Source: Methanolobus psychrotolerans
GTDB taxonomy: Archaea > Halobacteriota > Methanosarcinia > Methanosarcinales > Methanosarcinaceae
Length of the DNA: 64,000 bases
Reading direction: 5' to 3'
Assembly (NCBI RefSeq): GCF_002243045.1
Contig: NZ_MBKP01000007.1
Coordinates: 20,922-84,921 of the forward strand
Part shown: piece by piece, positions 17,708-26,131 of the stretch
Position numbering within the stretch: position 1 is the stretch's first letter
Layout of the letters: the number at the start of each line of letters is the position of its first letter
The notes under the pieces: generated by a model
Seen by the model: only the letters and a program-made list of their open reading frames with translations
What the model was told of the DNA's origin: nothing
Databases searched by the model: none
Translations under genes and position numbers: made by a program

Positions 17708-19075
17708 TCATATATCTTTCAGGAATTGGCCAAAGTGGATTCCTTCCGAATCGATATTATACTCAATAAGATGTTTTTCATGGTCACTGCCATGTATCTT
17801 CAAAATCGACATGCTTTTCCTTATTTCCATGTCAATTTCCATGTTTTTGAGAAGTATCAGTGCATCAACAAGCGATGATACGGGTATTTCGGATACAAGC
17901 ACGTCATTAACGGCTGTCCTGTTCCCGCTGATAAGCATGGATGTAAGTCCCATGTCTTTGAAGACACGTATCATATTGGCAACATGCTCTCTTTTTGCAA
18001 CCGGGTCGTCAAACACATAATCAAATCCGGATATGTCATCCAGGAGTATTCTTTTTGCCCCTATCTCTTCAATGTCCTTTTTTATTTTGAATGTGTGCCG
18101 ACAGGTATTGATCTCCGGTGGTGGCGTATAAATTATCCTTATGAGTCCTTTCTTTTCAAGTTCTTCAAGCTCAAGCCCGACACTTGCAGCATAGTGACGC
18201 AATTCAGCTGGTGTATCCTCAAATGTACTTATTATTCCGGGTTCGCCATTTATGGCTCCCCCTACAATGAAATGAAGTCCAAATAAAGTTTTACCTGTGC
18301 CTGTATTTCCCGCAATTAATGTGGATGAAAGTTCAAAGAGCCCTCCACGGCTCAATTCACCAAACCCTGGAATTCCTGCATCAATCCTTGTTACCGGTGA
18401 TATTTGCCCAGCAGTCTGGGTGCTTATTCTGGGGTAAATGCTTATTCCTTTGTCTGATATATCGAAAGTGTGCTCCCCTTCGCTATAATTAGGGCGGTTC
18501 ATTTTCACGATTTTAATTATGCGCTTGTTTCCCCTTCGTTGGATATCCTGGGAAAGATACACGATTCCATCTACAATATCACTGATCACTGATCTACACA
18601 CGTCAGGCTGTGACATGGTCCCTGTCAGGTAAACAATGGCGTTCCATTCATTGATTGCAGCATTAAGTGAATACATGAACCGTCTTCTTTCAGCTTCCGG
18701 AAAACCGAATCCTATGGGTGTGACGGGATCTATCAGTACTCTGTCTGGTTTCAATTTCGCTACGATATTCCCAAGTTCCACCAGCATTGTAAGGGGGTCC
18801 CTTTCCACGGAACTGGCGCTGAATGTGTGTATATTTAATGATTCATCATAAAATTCATAGTGTGAGATAGCTTCTCTGACAGAAGTCTCCGATTTTGTGG
18901 TGACACATATGTAGAGCACCTTTTCTCCGTTCCTTGCTGCCTCGCATAAGCTCTGTACTCCTATTACAGTCCTGCCACTGCCCGGGTTACCTGCGATCAG
19001 TATTGTGGAGGGGGATGTAATACCTCCTCCAAGTATCTCATCAAATCCCGATATTCCTGTGAATTTATTTTCCAA
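17708..19075 (-). CDS. KaiC-like protein with two RecA-type ATPase domains
   Basis: The 455-aa protein has two tandem KaiC/RadA-like domains (about 1-225 and 232-455). The first opens with GISGFDEILGGGI and the second with RIDAGIPGFGELSRGGLF, the usual pre-Walker block. Domain 2 has a canonical Walker A (AGNTGTGKT). Domain 1 reads AGNPGSGRT, with arginine in place of the catalytic lysine (AGG codon at about 18980). Such proteins are signalling ATPases in archaea, and no kaiA/kaiB is nearby. The TTG start at 19075 is supported by GAGGTACC just upstream. The partner and role are unknown. Confidence 0.85.
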   Translation of the reverse strand: MENKFTGISGFDEILGGGITSPSTILIAGNPGSGRTVIGVQSLCEAARNGEKVLYICVTTKSETSVREAISHYEFYDESLNIHTFSASSVERDPLTMLVELGNIVAKLKPDRVLIDPVTPIGFGFPEAERRRFMYSLNAAINEWNAIVYLTGTMSQPDVCRSVISDIVDGIVYLSQDIQRRGNKRIIKIVKMNRPNYSEGEHTFDISDKGISIYPRISTQTAGQISPVTRIDAGIPGFGELSRGGLFELSSTLIAGNTGTGKTLFGLHFIVGGAINGEPGIISTFEDTPAELRHYAASVGLELEELEKKGLIRIIYTPPPEINTCRHTFKIKKDIEEIGAKRILLDDISGFDYVFDDPVAKREHVANMIRVFKDMGLTSMLISGNRTAVNDVLVSEIPVSSLVDALILLKNMEIDMEIRKSMSILKIHGSDHEKHLIEYNIDSEGIHFGQFLKDI

Positions 19076-19340
19076 TATGGTACCTCGTAAGCATTGCTAT
19101 GGAAACAAAGAGAACATTTACGTTCAGGGTTTATATGAAATTTCCTCTCCCTTATATTAGTTTACTTTGTCCGTTTACTTAACATTATTCATTAGTATAT
19201 ATATCTATTATTTTATTTATTCTTTATTTAATATAAGCCGTTCTGGTAGTAATGCAGATATGAAACCCTCTTATATTGTTAATTACTATTATGGCAATAT
19301 TAATACTAACTATAACAAAAATCAATCCGGGAAACAATCT
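19076..19340. promoter_or_regulatory. Divergent spacer between the KaiC-like gene and guaA subunit A
   Basis: This AT-rich region has several TATA-like runs (for example TATATATC at 19197-19204). An open frame from 19167 joins guaA in phase, but its translation is low-complexity ([16 protein letters not shown]) and unlike the enzyme family, so I treat it as untranslated. Confidence 0.4.
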
Positions 19341-19910
19341 ATGAGAGAACTAAAAATTCTTGTTATCAACAACTATGGGCAGTTCTGCCATCTTATCCAT
19401 CGTTCAGTAAGGGATCTTGACATGGAGACAAAGATCGTTGCCAACACAACTCCTGTTGATGATCTTCTTGACGAGGAACCCGACGGTCTCATACTAAGCG
19501 GTGGTCCTACAATGGACAGGGCTGGACTCTGTTCCGAATATGTTGAGAGCATTGACCTGCCTATCCTTGGAATTTGCCTTGGGCATCAGGTAATCGCAAA
19601 AGTATTTGGCGGAGATGTAGCTCCGGGCACATCAGGCGGATATGCAGACATTGAAGTTGAGATCGTTGATGAGGATGAACTTCTTAAAGGAATGGGTCCG
19701 AAAACATCGGTCTGGGCATCTCATGCTGATGAAGTTGTCCGGTTGCCCGAGGACTTCATACAGCTTGCAAGGTCAAAGATATGTGAATATGAGGCAATGA
19801 GGCATGTGGACAGGCCTATATTTGGTGTGCAATGGCATCCGGAGGTTGCACACACAGAAAAAGGAGAACAGCTTTTGATGAATTTCTTTGAGATATGTGA
19901 GAACTATTAA
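19341..19910 (+). CDS. guaAA: GMP synthase, glutamine amidotransferase subunit (subunit A)
   Basis: This class I glutaminase supplies ammonia for GMP synthesis. The start at 19341 ([18 protein letters not shown]) gives the normal length of 189 aa. The catalytic cysteine is in [11 protein letters not shown] and the His-Glu pair in [12 protein letters not shown]. The ATP-pyrophosphatase partner (subunit B) is 18.7 kb away at 38.6 kb, the split arrangement typical of archaea. It converges on ffh with a 3-bp gap. Confidence 0.95.
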   Translation: MRELKILVINNYGQFCHLIHRSVRDLDMETKIVANTTPVDDLLDEEPDGLILSGGPTMDRAGLCSEYVESIDLPILGICLGHQVIAKVFGGDVAPGTSGGYADIEVEIVDEDELLKGMGPKTSVWASHADEVVRLPEDFIQLARSKICEYEAMRHVDRPIFGVQWHPEVAHTEKGEQLLMNFFEICENY

Positions 19911-19913
19911 ATC

Positions 19914-21233
19914 TCACATTCCCATTTTCTTCATCATTTTTTGCATATTGAATTTTCCGCCACGGAACCCTTTCATAGCGGTCTGCATCATCTTGTGGTA
20001 TTTCAGAAGCTCCCTTACATCCTCTGGAGCACAGCCGGCTCCCCTTGAGATTCTCTTGATGCGGGCACTGCCTATAACCCTGGGGTTTAGCATTTCTTCT
20101 TCTGTCATGGAATCCATGAGGACTCTGTAGCGACCGAGTTTGTCGCCTGTTACCTGATATGCATCCTCAGGTATCTTGGCACCAAGTCCTCCAAGTGGTA
20201 ACATCTGCATGATCTGTTTCATGGGTCCCATCTTGTTGAGGCTTTCAAGCTGTTTGTACATGTCCTTAAGAGTGAACCTGCCACGCAGCATTGCTTCCAT
20301 GTCAAGGTCTTCCTCGCCAAGTGCTTCCTCTGCCTTTTCAATAAGACTTTTGATGTCTCCCATTCCAAGAAGCCTTGAAATGAACCTGTCAGGCTCAAAT
20401 CTCTCAAGGTCGTCCGGTGTTTCGCCTACACCAATAAAAGCGATGGAAGAATTTGTTTCGGATACTGCTGAAAGCGCACCACCACCTTTTGCGGTACCGT
20501 CAAGTTTGGAGATCACCACCCCTGATATGCCGATGGAATCATTGAAAGCACGTGCCTGTTCGCTTGCCTGCTGTCCAATGGCACCGTCAAGCACAAGTAG
20601 TTTGTAATCAGGTTTAGCAATAGCATGTATTTCTTCCATCTCTACGATAAGGTCAGTTTCAAGTGAATGGCGACCTGCCGTGTCAACTATAAGGACATCA
20701 TATTTATGAAGCTCTTCAAGACCTCTTTTTACAATTCCCACTGCATCAGGGTTGTCTTCCTCTCCGTAAAATGCGACGTTGAGCCTTGTACAGAGGATCT
20801 TAAGTTGCTGGTATGCGCCTGGCCTGAATGTGTCGGCACACACAACTGCGGGCTTAAGTCCTTTCCTCTGGAAATAGCGTGCAAGTTTTGAAGTTGTTGT
20901 AGTTTTCCCGCTACCCTGCAGACCTATCATCATAATAGTCTGGGGTTTAAGGGGGATATCGGTACTCTTTCCGATTATATTGATAAGTTCCTGATAGACT
21001 ATCCTTAGTACATGTTCTCTGGGGTTCATCCCGGAGGGCACTTCCTCTTTCAGTGCACGTTCCTTGATACGCTGTGACATTTGCATGACCAGCTTGACGT
21101 TCACGTCAGACTGTAGCAAAGCCCTCTGGATATCCTTAACGACCTCATTTACGGTCCGTTCATCGATACGCCCTGATTTCACCAGTTTTTTTAGGGCATC
21201 CTGCAGGGAATTCCCGAGTTTATCCATTACCAT
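19914..21233 (-). CDS. ffh: Signal recognition particle 54 kDa protein
   Basis: This GTPase of the signal recognition particle binds signal sequences and 7S RNA. The 439-aa protein has the N domain, then the G domain with [27 protein letters not shown] and [11 protein letters not shown], then the methionine-rich M domain ending [10 protein letters not shown]. The SRP RNA is not in the window. The start may be ATG 21233 or ATG 21227 ([15 protein letters not shown]). The latter fits the family a little better. Confidence 0.95.
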   Translation of the reverse strand: MVMDKLGNSLQDALKKLVKSGRIDERTVNEVVKDIQRALLQSDVNVKLVMQMSQRIKERALKEEVPSGMNPREHVLRIVYQELINIIGKSTDIPLKPQTIMMIGLQGSGKTTTTSKLARYFQRKGLKPAVVCADTFRPGAYQQLKILCTRLNVAFYGEEDNPDAVGIVKRGLEELHKYDVLIVDTAGRHSLETDLIVEMEEIHAIAKPDYKLLVLDGAIGQQASEQARAFNDSIGISGVVISKLDGTAKGGGALSAVSETNSSIAFIGVGETPDDLERFEPDRFISRLLGMGDIKSLIEKAEEALGEEDLDMEAMLRGRFTLKDMYKQLESLNKMGPMKQIMQMLPLGGLGAKIPEDAYQVTGDKLGRYRVLMDSMTEEEMLNPRVIGSARIKRISRGAGCAPEDVRELLKYHKMMQTAMKGFRGGKFNMQKMMKKMGM

Positions 21234-21331
21234 TTAAGGTTCATCCTGTTCAGTTCTCTTTTTGTTCTATTAAAGGGCAGTTCATATTTAATCCTGTTGT
21301 GAAAACACTATATATCCGATTATCTTCGTAT

Positions 21332-22165
21332 TCAGGTGATCAGTATTACAGCCATCATGATTGCAAATACGCCTGCCAACTGTCGTATCTTTAATCTCTC
21401 TTTCAGGAGTACCCATGCAAGAAGTACGGTTACAGCAGGATACATTGAAGTAAGGATTGCAGCAATATCAAGTCTTCCCGTCTTTGCAGCAAGTGCATAG
21501 AATACATTTCCGCCTGTGTCCAGCAGTCCGGCAAGTGCTATGAGGGGTAAATATCTCAGGCCCGGTATCTTTGTCTGTTTACTGTAACTGGCTACAATTA
21601 TGAAAGCTGGAATGGATGCCATCCGTGCTCCGACAAGTGGCCAGAATACTCCACCTGTCTGCACCTGGTCGATAAGAATCATGAATAATCCGAATCCTGT
21701 GCCTGCTATAAACGGAAGCTTAATCTTTTTCAGTTCTATCTTAGGGCTTTTCTCTTCCCTGGAGATCATCCATACTCCAATGAATGCAAAAAGAAAACCT
21801 GTAAGCTGGCTTATGGCAGGCAGTCCTTCGGTTATTATCCCGAATGTCATGGGGACGATTGCACTCAATACAGCTGTAACAGGTGCTACAATTCCCATTT
21901 TCTCAACGGACAATGCGTGATAGAGTGCAAGAAGTCCTGTTCCGCCTGCAAGCCCGGCAGCTGCACCCCATAGGAAATCCGGTGTTGGCGGTATGCCCTC
22001 CCTGAATACCAATGCCGCTGAGGTGAGAATTATTATTCCCATTATCTGGGAAATGATTGCAATTATCAGTACACCGTTGCGTTTTGTTGCAACTCCTCCA
22101 CTGAAATCCCCTGCTCCCCAGCAGGCTGCCGCTGCCAGTCCGAATATGGCAATAGATAACTCCAT
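21332..22165 (-). CDS. EamA/DMT-superfamily transporter
   Basis: The 277-aa protein has about ten hydrophobic helices arranged as two five-helix EamA repeats. The N-terminal helix FGLAAAACWGAGDFSGGVA and the C-terminal block ILTSMYPAVTVLLAWVLLKERLKIRQLAGV are characteristic. It is probably a metabolite exporter, but the substrate cannot be read from sequence. It is a single gene between ffh and the initiator tRNA. Confidence 0.88.
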   Translation of the reverse strand: MELSIAIFGLAAAACWGAGDFSGGVATKRNGVLIIAIISQIMGIIILTSAALVFREGIPPTPDFLWGAAAGLAGGTGLLALYHALSVEKMGIVAPVTAVLSAIVPMTFGIITEGLPAISQLTGFLFAFIGVWMISREEKSPKIELKKIKLPFIAGTGFGLFMILIDQVQTGGVFWPLVGARMASIPAFIIVASYSKQTKIPGLRYLPLIALAGLLDTGGNVFYALAAKTGRLDIAAILTSMYPAVTVLLAWVLLKERLKIRQLAGVFAIMMAVILIT

Positions 22166-22233
22166 CTAAATCACAGAGTTGTCTGGAAAAAAGCACCATT
22201 TAATGCTTGTAAAAAACTGCAATATTAGAAAAG

Positions 22234-22308
22234 TAGCGGGGGATAGATTCGAACTATCGGTCTACGGGTTATGAGCCCGTCGGGATCTCCTGGCTACCCT
22301 ACCCCGCT
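22234..22308 (-). tRNA. Initiator tRNA-Met (anticodon CAT)
   Basis: The acceptor arms AGCGGGG and CCCCGCT begin with an A-U pair. The anticodon stem carries the three initiator-type G-C pairs GGG/CCC around CTCATAA, and the T arm is ATAGTTCGAATCTAT. The A1-U72 pair with three stem G-C pairs marks the initiator rather than the elongator form. It is about 75 nt with no intron and no encoded CCA. Confidence 0.92.
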
Positions 22309-22441
22309 TCGTTTATGCCTTTGTAATGAGGTACACCCCTACAACCATATCATTACAGATAAAGGTTGCGTATGGACTCATTTTACTATTGAATAAATAT
22401 ATATCTTGTCTGTTTAAATATACTATCTCGGAGAGAATATA

Positions 22442-23140
22442 ATGGCCTTACCTGATAAATTCAAATGTGTTGTTACTAACTGGGATTATATCTACGACCT
22501 TTGCAGAGAAGTTGCGAATGATGTGAAAGCTTCCGGATATGAACCGGATATGATAATTGCCCTTGCAAGGGGCGGATGGTTTGCTGGTCGTGTATTGTGT
22601 GATTTTCTGGGACTTGATGATCTCACAAGCCTTAAGATCGAGCACTACCTGGGCACTGCGCTTGCAGGTGACGAGCCTTTGATAAAGTATCCTCTTGCTG
22701 ACAACTCTGTTTCCGGGAAGAATATACTGATAGTTGACGATATTGCTGATACCGGCAAGAGCCTTATACATTCTGTCGAATATGTAAAGCAACAGAATCC
22801 TAAAGAAGTGAGGACCGCAACCCTTCAATACCTCGATTCCTCACAGTTCGACCCTGATTATTGCGGTGAGCGCCTTGAGGAATGGGCATGGGTCGTTTTC
22901 CCATGGAATTTTATTGAAGATATGATCGATCTCATCTCAACGCTCATGAAAAAAGAGGACCGGGGTATTTGGGATGTCCCTGCTATCAGGCATGGTCTCT
23001 ATATGTACCACTCACTTGATTCCTTTGCGTTTGAGATAGCCCAGCCGGGCAGGCTTCCTGAAGTAATGGGAGAGATGCACCGCAGGGGAATTGTAAGCTC
23101 TGTGAGTGAAGATGGGAGACAATACTGGAAACTTATCTAA
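22442..23140 (+). CDS. Purine-type phosphoribosyltransferase
   Basis: The 232-aa protein has a type I phosphoribosyltransferase fold. The PRPP loop ILIVDDIADTGKSL is at about residues 95-108, and PDMIIALARGGWFAGRVL forms the N-terminal part of the fold. The C-terminal 70 residues (VFPWNFIEDMIDLISTLMKKE onward) are an extension seen in the archaeal COG2236 group. It probably salvages hypoxanthine, guanine or xanthine, but the base is not certain. It lies 15 bp before the methylthioadenosine phosphorylase gene, suggesting that the released purine is recaptured. Confidence 0.85.
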   Translation: MALPDKFKCVVTNWDYIYDLCREVANDVKASGYEPDMIIALARGGWFAGRVLCDFLGLDDLTSLKIEHYLGTALAGDEPLIKYPLADNSVSGKNILIVDDIADTGKSLIHSVEYVKQQNPKEVRTATLQYLDSSQFDPDYCGERLEEWAWVVFPWNFIEDMIDLISTLMKKEDRGIWDVPAIRHGLYMYHSLDSFAFEIAQPGRLPEVMGEMHRRGIVSSVSEDGRQYWKLI

Positions 23141-23155
23141 GGTGAGAGAGATACA

Positions 23156-24019
23156 ATGCAGGAAAAAGCTGATATTGCAATAATTGGCGGAAGCGGTATA
23201 TATGACGCAAATCTGCTGGACAATGTACGTGAAGTGGACATCGATACGCCTTTTGGAAAACCGTCCGATTCCATAACAATAGGTGAACATGGTGACAGGA
23301 TCGTTTGTTTCCTTCCACGACATGGTGTAGGTCACAGGATCTCCCCTTCAGAACTTAATTCCAGAGCCAACATCTTTGCGCTTAAGAAACTCGGTGTGAA
23401 GCGCATAATTGCGGCATCGGCAGTTGGCAGCCTCAGGGAAGAGTTCAAGCCCATGGATATAGTGATCCCAAACCAGATATACGATCGTACTAAATCCCGG
23501 CCTTCTACTTTCTTTGAGGATGGCATAGTCGTACACATGGGATTTGCTGATCCTTTCTGCCCTGAAACCTCAAAGACCATAGTGGATGTTGCCAGGTCAA
23601 AGGGTTATAATGTGAAGGAAGGCGGTACATATGTTTGTATGGAAGGTCCGCAGTTCTCGACCCGGGCGGAATCCCGCGTATACCAGGCACTTGGTTTTGA
23701 TATTATCGGCATGACTGCTGTACCTGAGGCAAAGCTTGCCCGTGAGGCTGAGATATGCTATTCCATGATCGCTACGGTAACAGATTACGATGTATGGCAT
23801 GAGGAAGATGTGACCATTGAAGTTATCATTGAAAATGCCATGAAGAACGAGGCTGCTGTAAAGGACATAATCGTTTCATCTCTTGAAAATTTCAGTTTTG
23901 AGCAGCATTGTATGTGCAAGGATGCCCTGAAGGGAGCCATCACTACCGTTCCTTCCATGATCCCGCATGAAATCAAAAGAAAACTCGACCCTCTGATTGG
24001 TAAATACCTTAAAGAGTGA
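23156..24019 (+). CDS. mtnP: S-methyl-5'-thioadenosine/thioinosine phosphorylase
   Basis: This purine nucleoside phosphorylase-family enzyme cleaves methylthioadenosine (or methylthioinosine) to a free base and methylthioribose 1-phosphate. The 287-aa protein shows AIIGGSGIYD, the phosphate site FLPRHGVGH, MEGPQFSTRAES, and the base site MTAVPEAKLAREAEICYSM followed by TDYD. A methylthioinosine-specific role is known in some methanogens after deamination of the substrate, and this cannot be decided here. AAGGTGAGAG lies upstream of ATG 23156, and the gene is co-transcribed with the phosphoribosyltransferase. Confidence 0.88.
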   Translation: MQEKADIAIIGGSGIYDANLLDNVREVDIDTPFGKPSDSITIGEHGDRIVCFLPRHGVGHRISPSELNSRANIFALKKLGVKRIIAASAVGSLREEFKPMDIVIPNQIYDRTKSRPSTFFEDGIVVHMGFADPFCPETSKTIVDVARSKGYNVKEGGTYVCMEGPQFSTRAESRVYQALGFDIIGMTAVPEAKLAREAEICYSMIATVTDYDVWHEEDVTIEVIIENAMKNEAAVKDIIVSSLENFSFEQHCMCKDALKGAITTVPSMIPHEIKRKLDPLIGKYLKE

Positions 24020-24093
24020 TGAGCCTGCTATCTATTACAGGCTTATCGCAAGTGTTTTAATATATCATGGTACTTATTTAAGTCGGTGGACCA

Positions 24094-24570
24094 ATGCCTC
24101 ATAAGTGCACAAGATGCGAATCTATCTTTACAGACGGTGCTTCAGTAATATTGAGCGGATGCCCTAAATGCGGCTGGAACAAGTTCCTTTACGTGTCGGA
24201 TGAGGAGTCTGCCGGGCATGTCTCAGAAGGTGGCGAAGGTACAGAGCATGAGGAAAAGCACGTTATTATTGACGAAACCTCTCCTGAAAAAACGTCTGAA
24301 CATTCGTCTGACAAGTTCATCAGGGAAATAGATGATATTCTGGGTGTTGCTAAGAAGGAACGCAGTGTCACTGAAGAGGAAGGCGAGCGTGTGGAATCTG
24401 TGCGCATTCTTGGTCCCGGTTCCTATGAGCTGAATCTTGATTCCCTTCTTGACCGCAAGGAAATAGTCATGGCCATAAAAGAGGATGGTACTTATGCACT
24501 GCACCTGGGTTCTGTCTTTAAGGATAATAGGGATAAGGGCAAGAAGAAAAAGGACACCAGGAAAAAGTGA
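24094..24570 (+). CDS. Archaeal zinc-ribbon protein (DUF2072 / OapC-ArvC-like)
   Basis: The 158-aa protein has an N-terminal zinc ribbon CTRC...CPKC (residues about 4-28), a long acidic, probably disordered middle, and a C-terminal conserved block VRILGPGSYELNLDSLLDRKEIVMAIKEDGTYALHL. It ends in a lysine-rich tail (GKKKKDTRKK). The architecture matches the archaeal DUF2072 family, annotated in places as OapC/ArvC-like. The molecular role is unknown, and binding to nucleic acid is inferred from the ribbon and basic tail. The DUF1624 gene follows after 19 bp. Confidence 0.75.
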   Translation: MPHKCTRCESIFTDGASVILSGCPKCGWNKFLYVSDEESAGHVSEGGEGTEHEEKHVIIDETSPEKTSEHSSDKFIREIDDILGVAKKERSVTEEEGERVESVRILGPGSYELNLDSLLDRKEIVMAIKEDGTYALHLGSVFKDNRDKGKKKKDTRKK

Positions 24571-24589
24571 GTTTTTCCTACCGGGGTAA

Positions 24590-25339
24590 ATGATGGATGA
24601 TGCTCTCAAAAAACGATTTTTTGAAGTTGACGCTCTCCGCGGCATAGCCATCTTCCTGATGGTGATCTTTCATTTCTTTTTTGACCTGGACTTTCTTGGC
24701 ATTCTTGAATTTGATGTGCATTCCGGTCTTCTGCTGTTTGTTGGAAGAAGTGCCGCAATCCTGTTCATTTTTCTTGTTGGCGTTTCCCTTACGCTCAGTT
24801 ATTCCCGCACTGTATCCTTACACGGCACGCAGGCTCAGTTCTCTCATTTTCTCAAAAGGGGCGCAGGTATTTTTGGATGGGGCCTTGTGATTACATTTGT
24901 GACAGCAAGCGTTCTTGAAAGAGGCACTATATATTTCGGAATACTGCACCTAATTGGAGTTTCCATCATCTTTGCATATCCTTTCCTCAAATACAAGAGA
25001 CTCAGCCTGATTGCAGGTATGCTGCTCCTTTTTGCAGGTGTAATCATGGAAAGTGCCTATGCGGATTTCCCCTGGTTGCTCTGGCTTGGTATCAAACCCT
25101 ACGGATTTTACACTCTTGACTACTTTCCACTGATCCCCTGGTTTGGTGTGGTCCTTCTGGGCATTTTCACAGGGAATAGCCTGTATCCAGATTATCAGAG
25201 GAGCTTCAGGATGTGTGATTGCAAGGATAATGCTGTTGTTAGGTTGCTGGGGTATCTGGGGAAAAAGTCGCTGCTGATCTATCTGGTGCATCAGCCGGTG
25301 ATTGCGGGGATGTTGCTGATATTGAAGGCTTTATATTGA
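24590..25339 (+). CDS. DUF1624 / heparan-alpha-glucosaminide N-acetyltransferase-like membrane protein
   Basis: The 249-aa integral membrane protein has about seven or eight helices and the N-terminal signature EVDALRGIAIFLMVIFHFFFDL of the acyltransferase-3/DUF1624 group. A conserved histidine lies in the first helix, and a C-terminal block SLLIYLVHQPVIAG follows. Relatives transfer acetyl groups across membranes to sugars. The substrate here is unknown. CCGGGG precedes ATG 24590 (ATG 24593 equally possible). Confidence 0.8.
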   Translation: MMDDALKKRFFEVDALRGIAIFLMVIFHFFFDLDFLGILEFDVHSGLLLFVGRSAAILFIFLVGVSLTLSYSRTVSLHGTQAQFSHFLKRGAGIFGWGLVITFVTASVLERGTIYFGILHLIGVSIIFAYPFLKYKRLSLIAGMLLLFAGVIMESAYADFPWLLWLGIKPYGFYTLDYFPLIPWFGVVLLGIFTGNSLYPDYQRSFRMCDCKDNAVVRLLGYLGKKSLLIYLVHQPVIAGMLLILKALY

Positions 25340-25440
25340 TATGGTATAGATCATAATATGGAAGGGGATATAGTCTCCTGATAGATTGCAATAAAATACA
25401 AAAGAAATATGAAACCCGGCTAACCCGGAAAATAAATGAT

Positions 25441-25710
25441 TTACTTCTTTACCAGTGCATAATCTGCCATGACCTTCAGGTATTCATGGTCCACTTCCAT
25501 GAGAACTGTCTGGAACATGGCAGCATGTACTTTTTCTTCTTTGGCAATGTCGAGCAGGATAATCTTAAGATCCTTGTCATCGGTGAGATTGGCCATTTGT
25601 TCATACATGTTAATTGCATCGAACTCTGCCATGATCGCTACTCTCATGATCTCCTTATCAAGATCTTTCTTATTCACTGTTTCGATATCTATGGGAACTT
25701 CCGAGAACAT
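25441..25710 (-). CDS. Mini-ferritin-like two-helix protein (copy 2)
   Basis: The 89-aa protein has a single two-helix unit carrying the half-site of a ferritin/rubrerythrin di-iron centre: EFDAINMYEQMA on helix 1 and AKEEKVHAAMFQTVL on helix 2. A unit of this length must dimerise to complete a four-helix bundle, as in encapsulin-associated ferritins. It begins MFSEVPIDIE, matching its upstream neighbour MFSKVPIGIG. GGGAGAT precedes ATG 25710. It is the second gene of a two-gene operon. It may act in iron storage or oxidative defence (inference). No encapsulin shell gene is in the window. Confidence 0.78.
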   Translation of the reverse strand: MFSEVPIDIETVNKKDLDKEIMRVAIMAEFDAINMYEQMANLTDDKDLKIILLDIAKEEKVHAAMFQTVLMEVDHEYLKVMADYALVKK

Positions 25711-25727
25711 AATGCCATCTCCCTATG

Positions 25728-26012
25728 TTATTTCCCCAATTCTTCATCCACTTCTTCCCTGCCAGCTTCAAGTTCTTCGACCTGCTGCTTGTCCATCCTC
25801 AGCAGAAGTGTCTGGAACTCGCCGATATGGGTCTTTTCTTCCTTTGCAACATCAAGGAGAACTCTCCTGACCTCGTCATTATCGGTCATACCTGCCATCT
25901 GTTCATAAAGGTTAATGGCATCCAGTTCTGCTATCAGTGCAGCCCGGAGTATTTCCTTGTTAATATCTTCCCTATTGATCTTTCCAATACCTATGGGTAC
26001 TTTTGAAAACAT
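25728..26012 (-). CDS. Mini-ferritin-like two-helix protein (copy 1)
   Basis: The 94-aa paralogue of the next gene has ELDAINLYEQMAGMTD and AKEEKTHIGEFQTLLLRM supplying carboxylate and histidine ligands (E...E, EE..H). AAGGAG lies 8 nt before ATG 26012. GTG 26021 would overlap that site, so 26012 is preferred. The acidic tail (EELEAGREEVDEELGK) is absent from copy 2. The 15-bp spacing shows an operon. The two copies may form heterodimers, which is inference. Confidence 0.78.
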   Translation of the reverse strand: MFSKVPIGIGKINREDINKEILRAALIAELDAINLYEQMAGMTDNDEVRRVLLDVAKEEKTHIGEFQTLLLRMDKQQVEELEAGREEVDEELGK

Positions 26013-26131
26013 ATTTTCCACTCCTTGTATCTCTTATTTATGGGTGTCCGGACTACTTATATCTGACGTGATCTTTAAAAAAAAGGAATGATTTTCATCC
26101 CTCTGCAAAAAAGCAGTGTTTATATTAGTGT

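Noticed and set aside
19167..19340. N-terminal extension of guaA subunit A
   Set aside because: Low-complexity Tyr/Ile/Ser/Asn sequence outside the family length; ATG 19341 starts exactly at the conserved [11 protein letters not shown] block.
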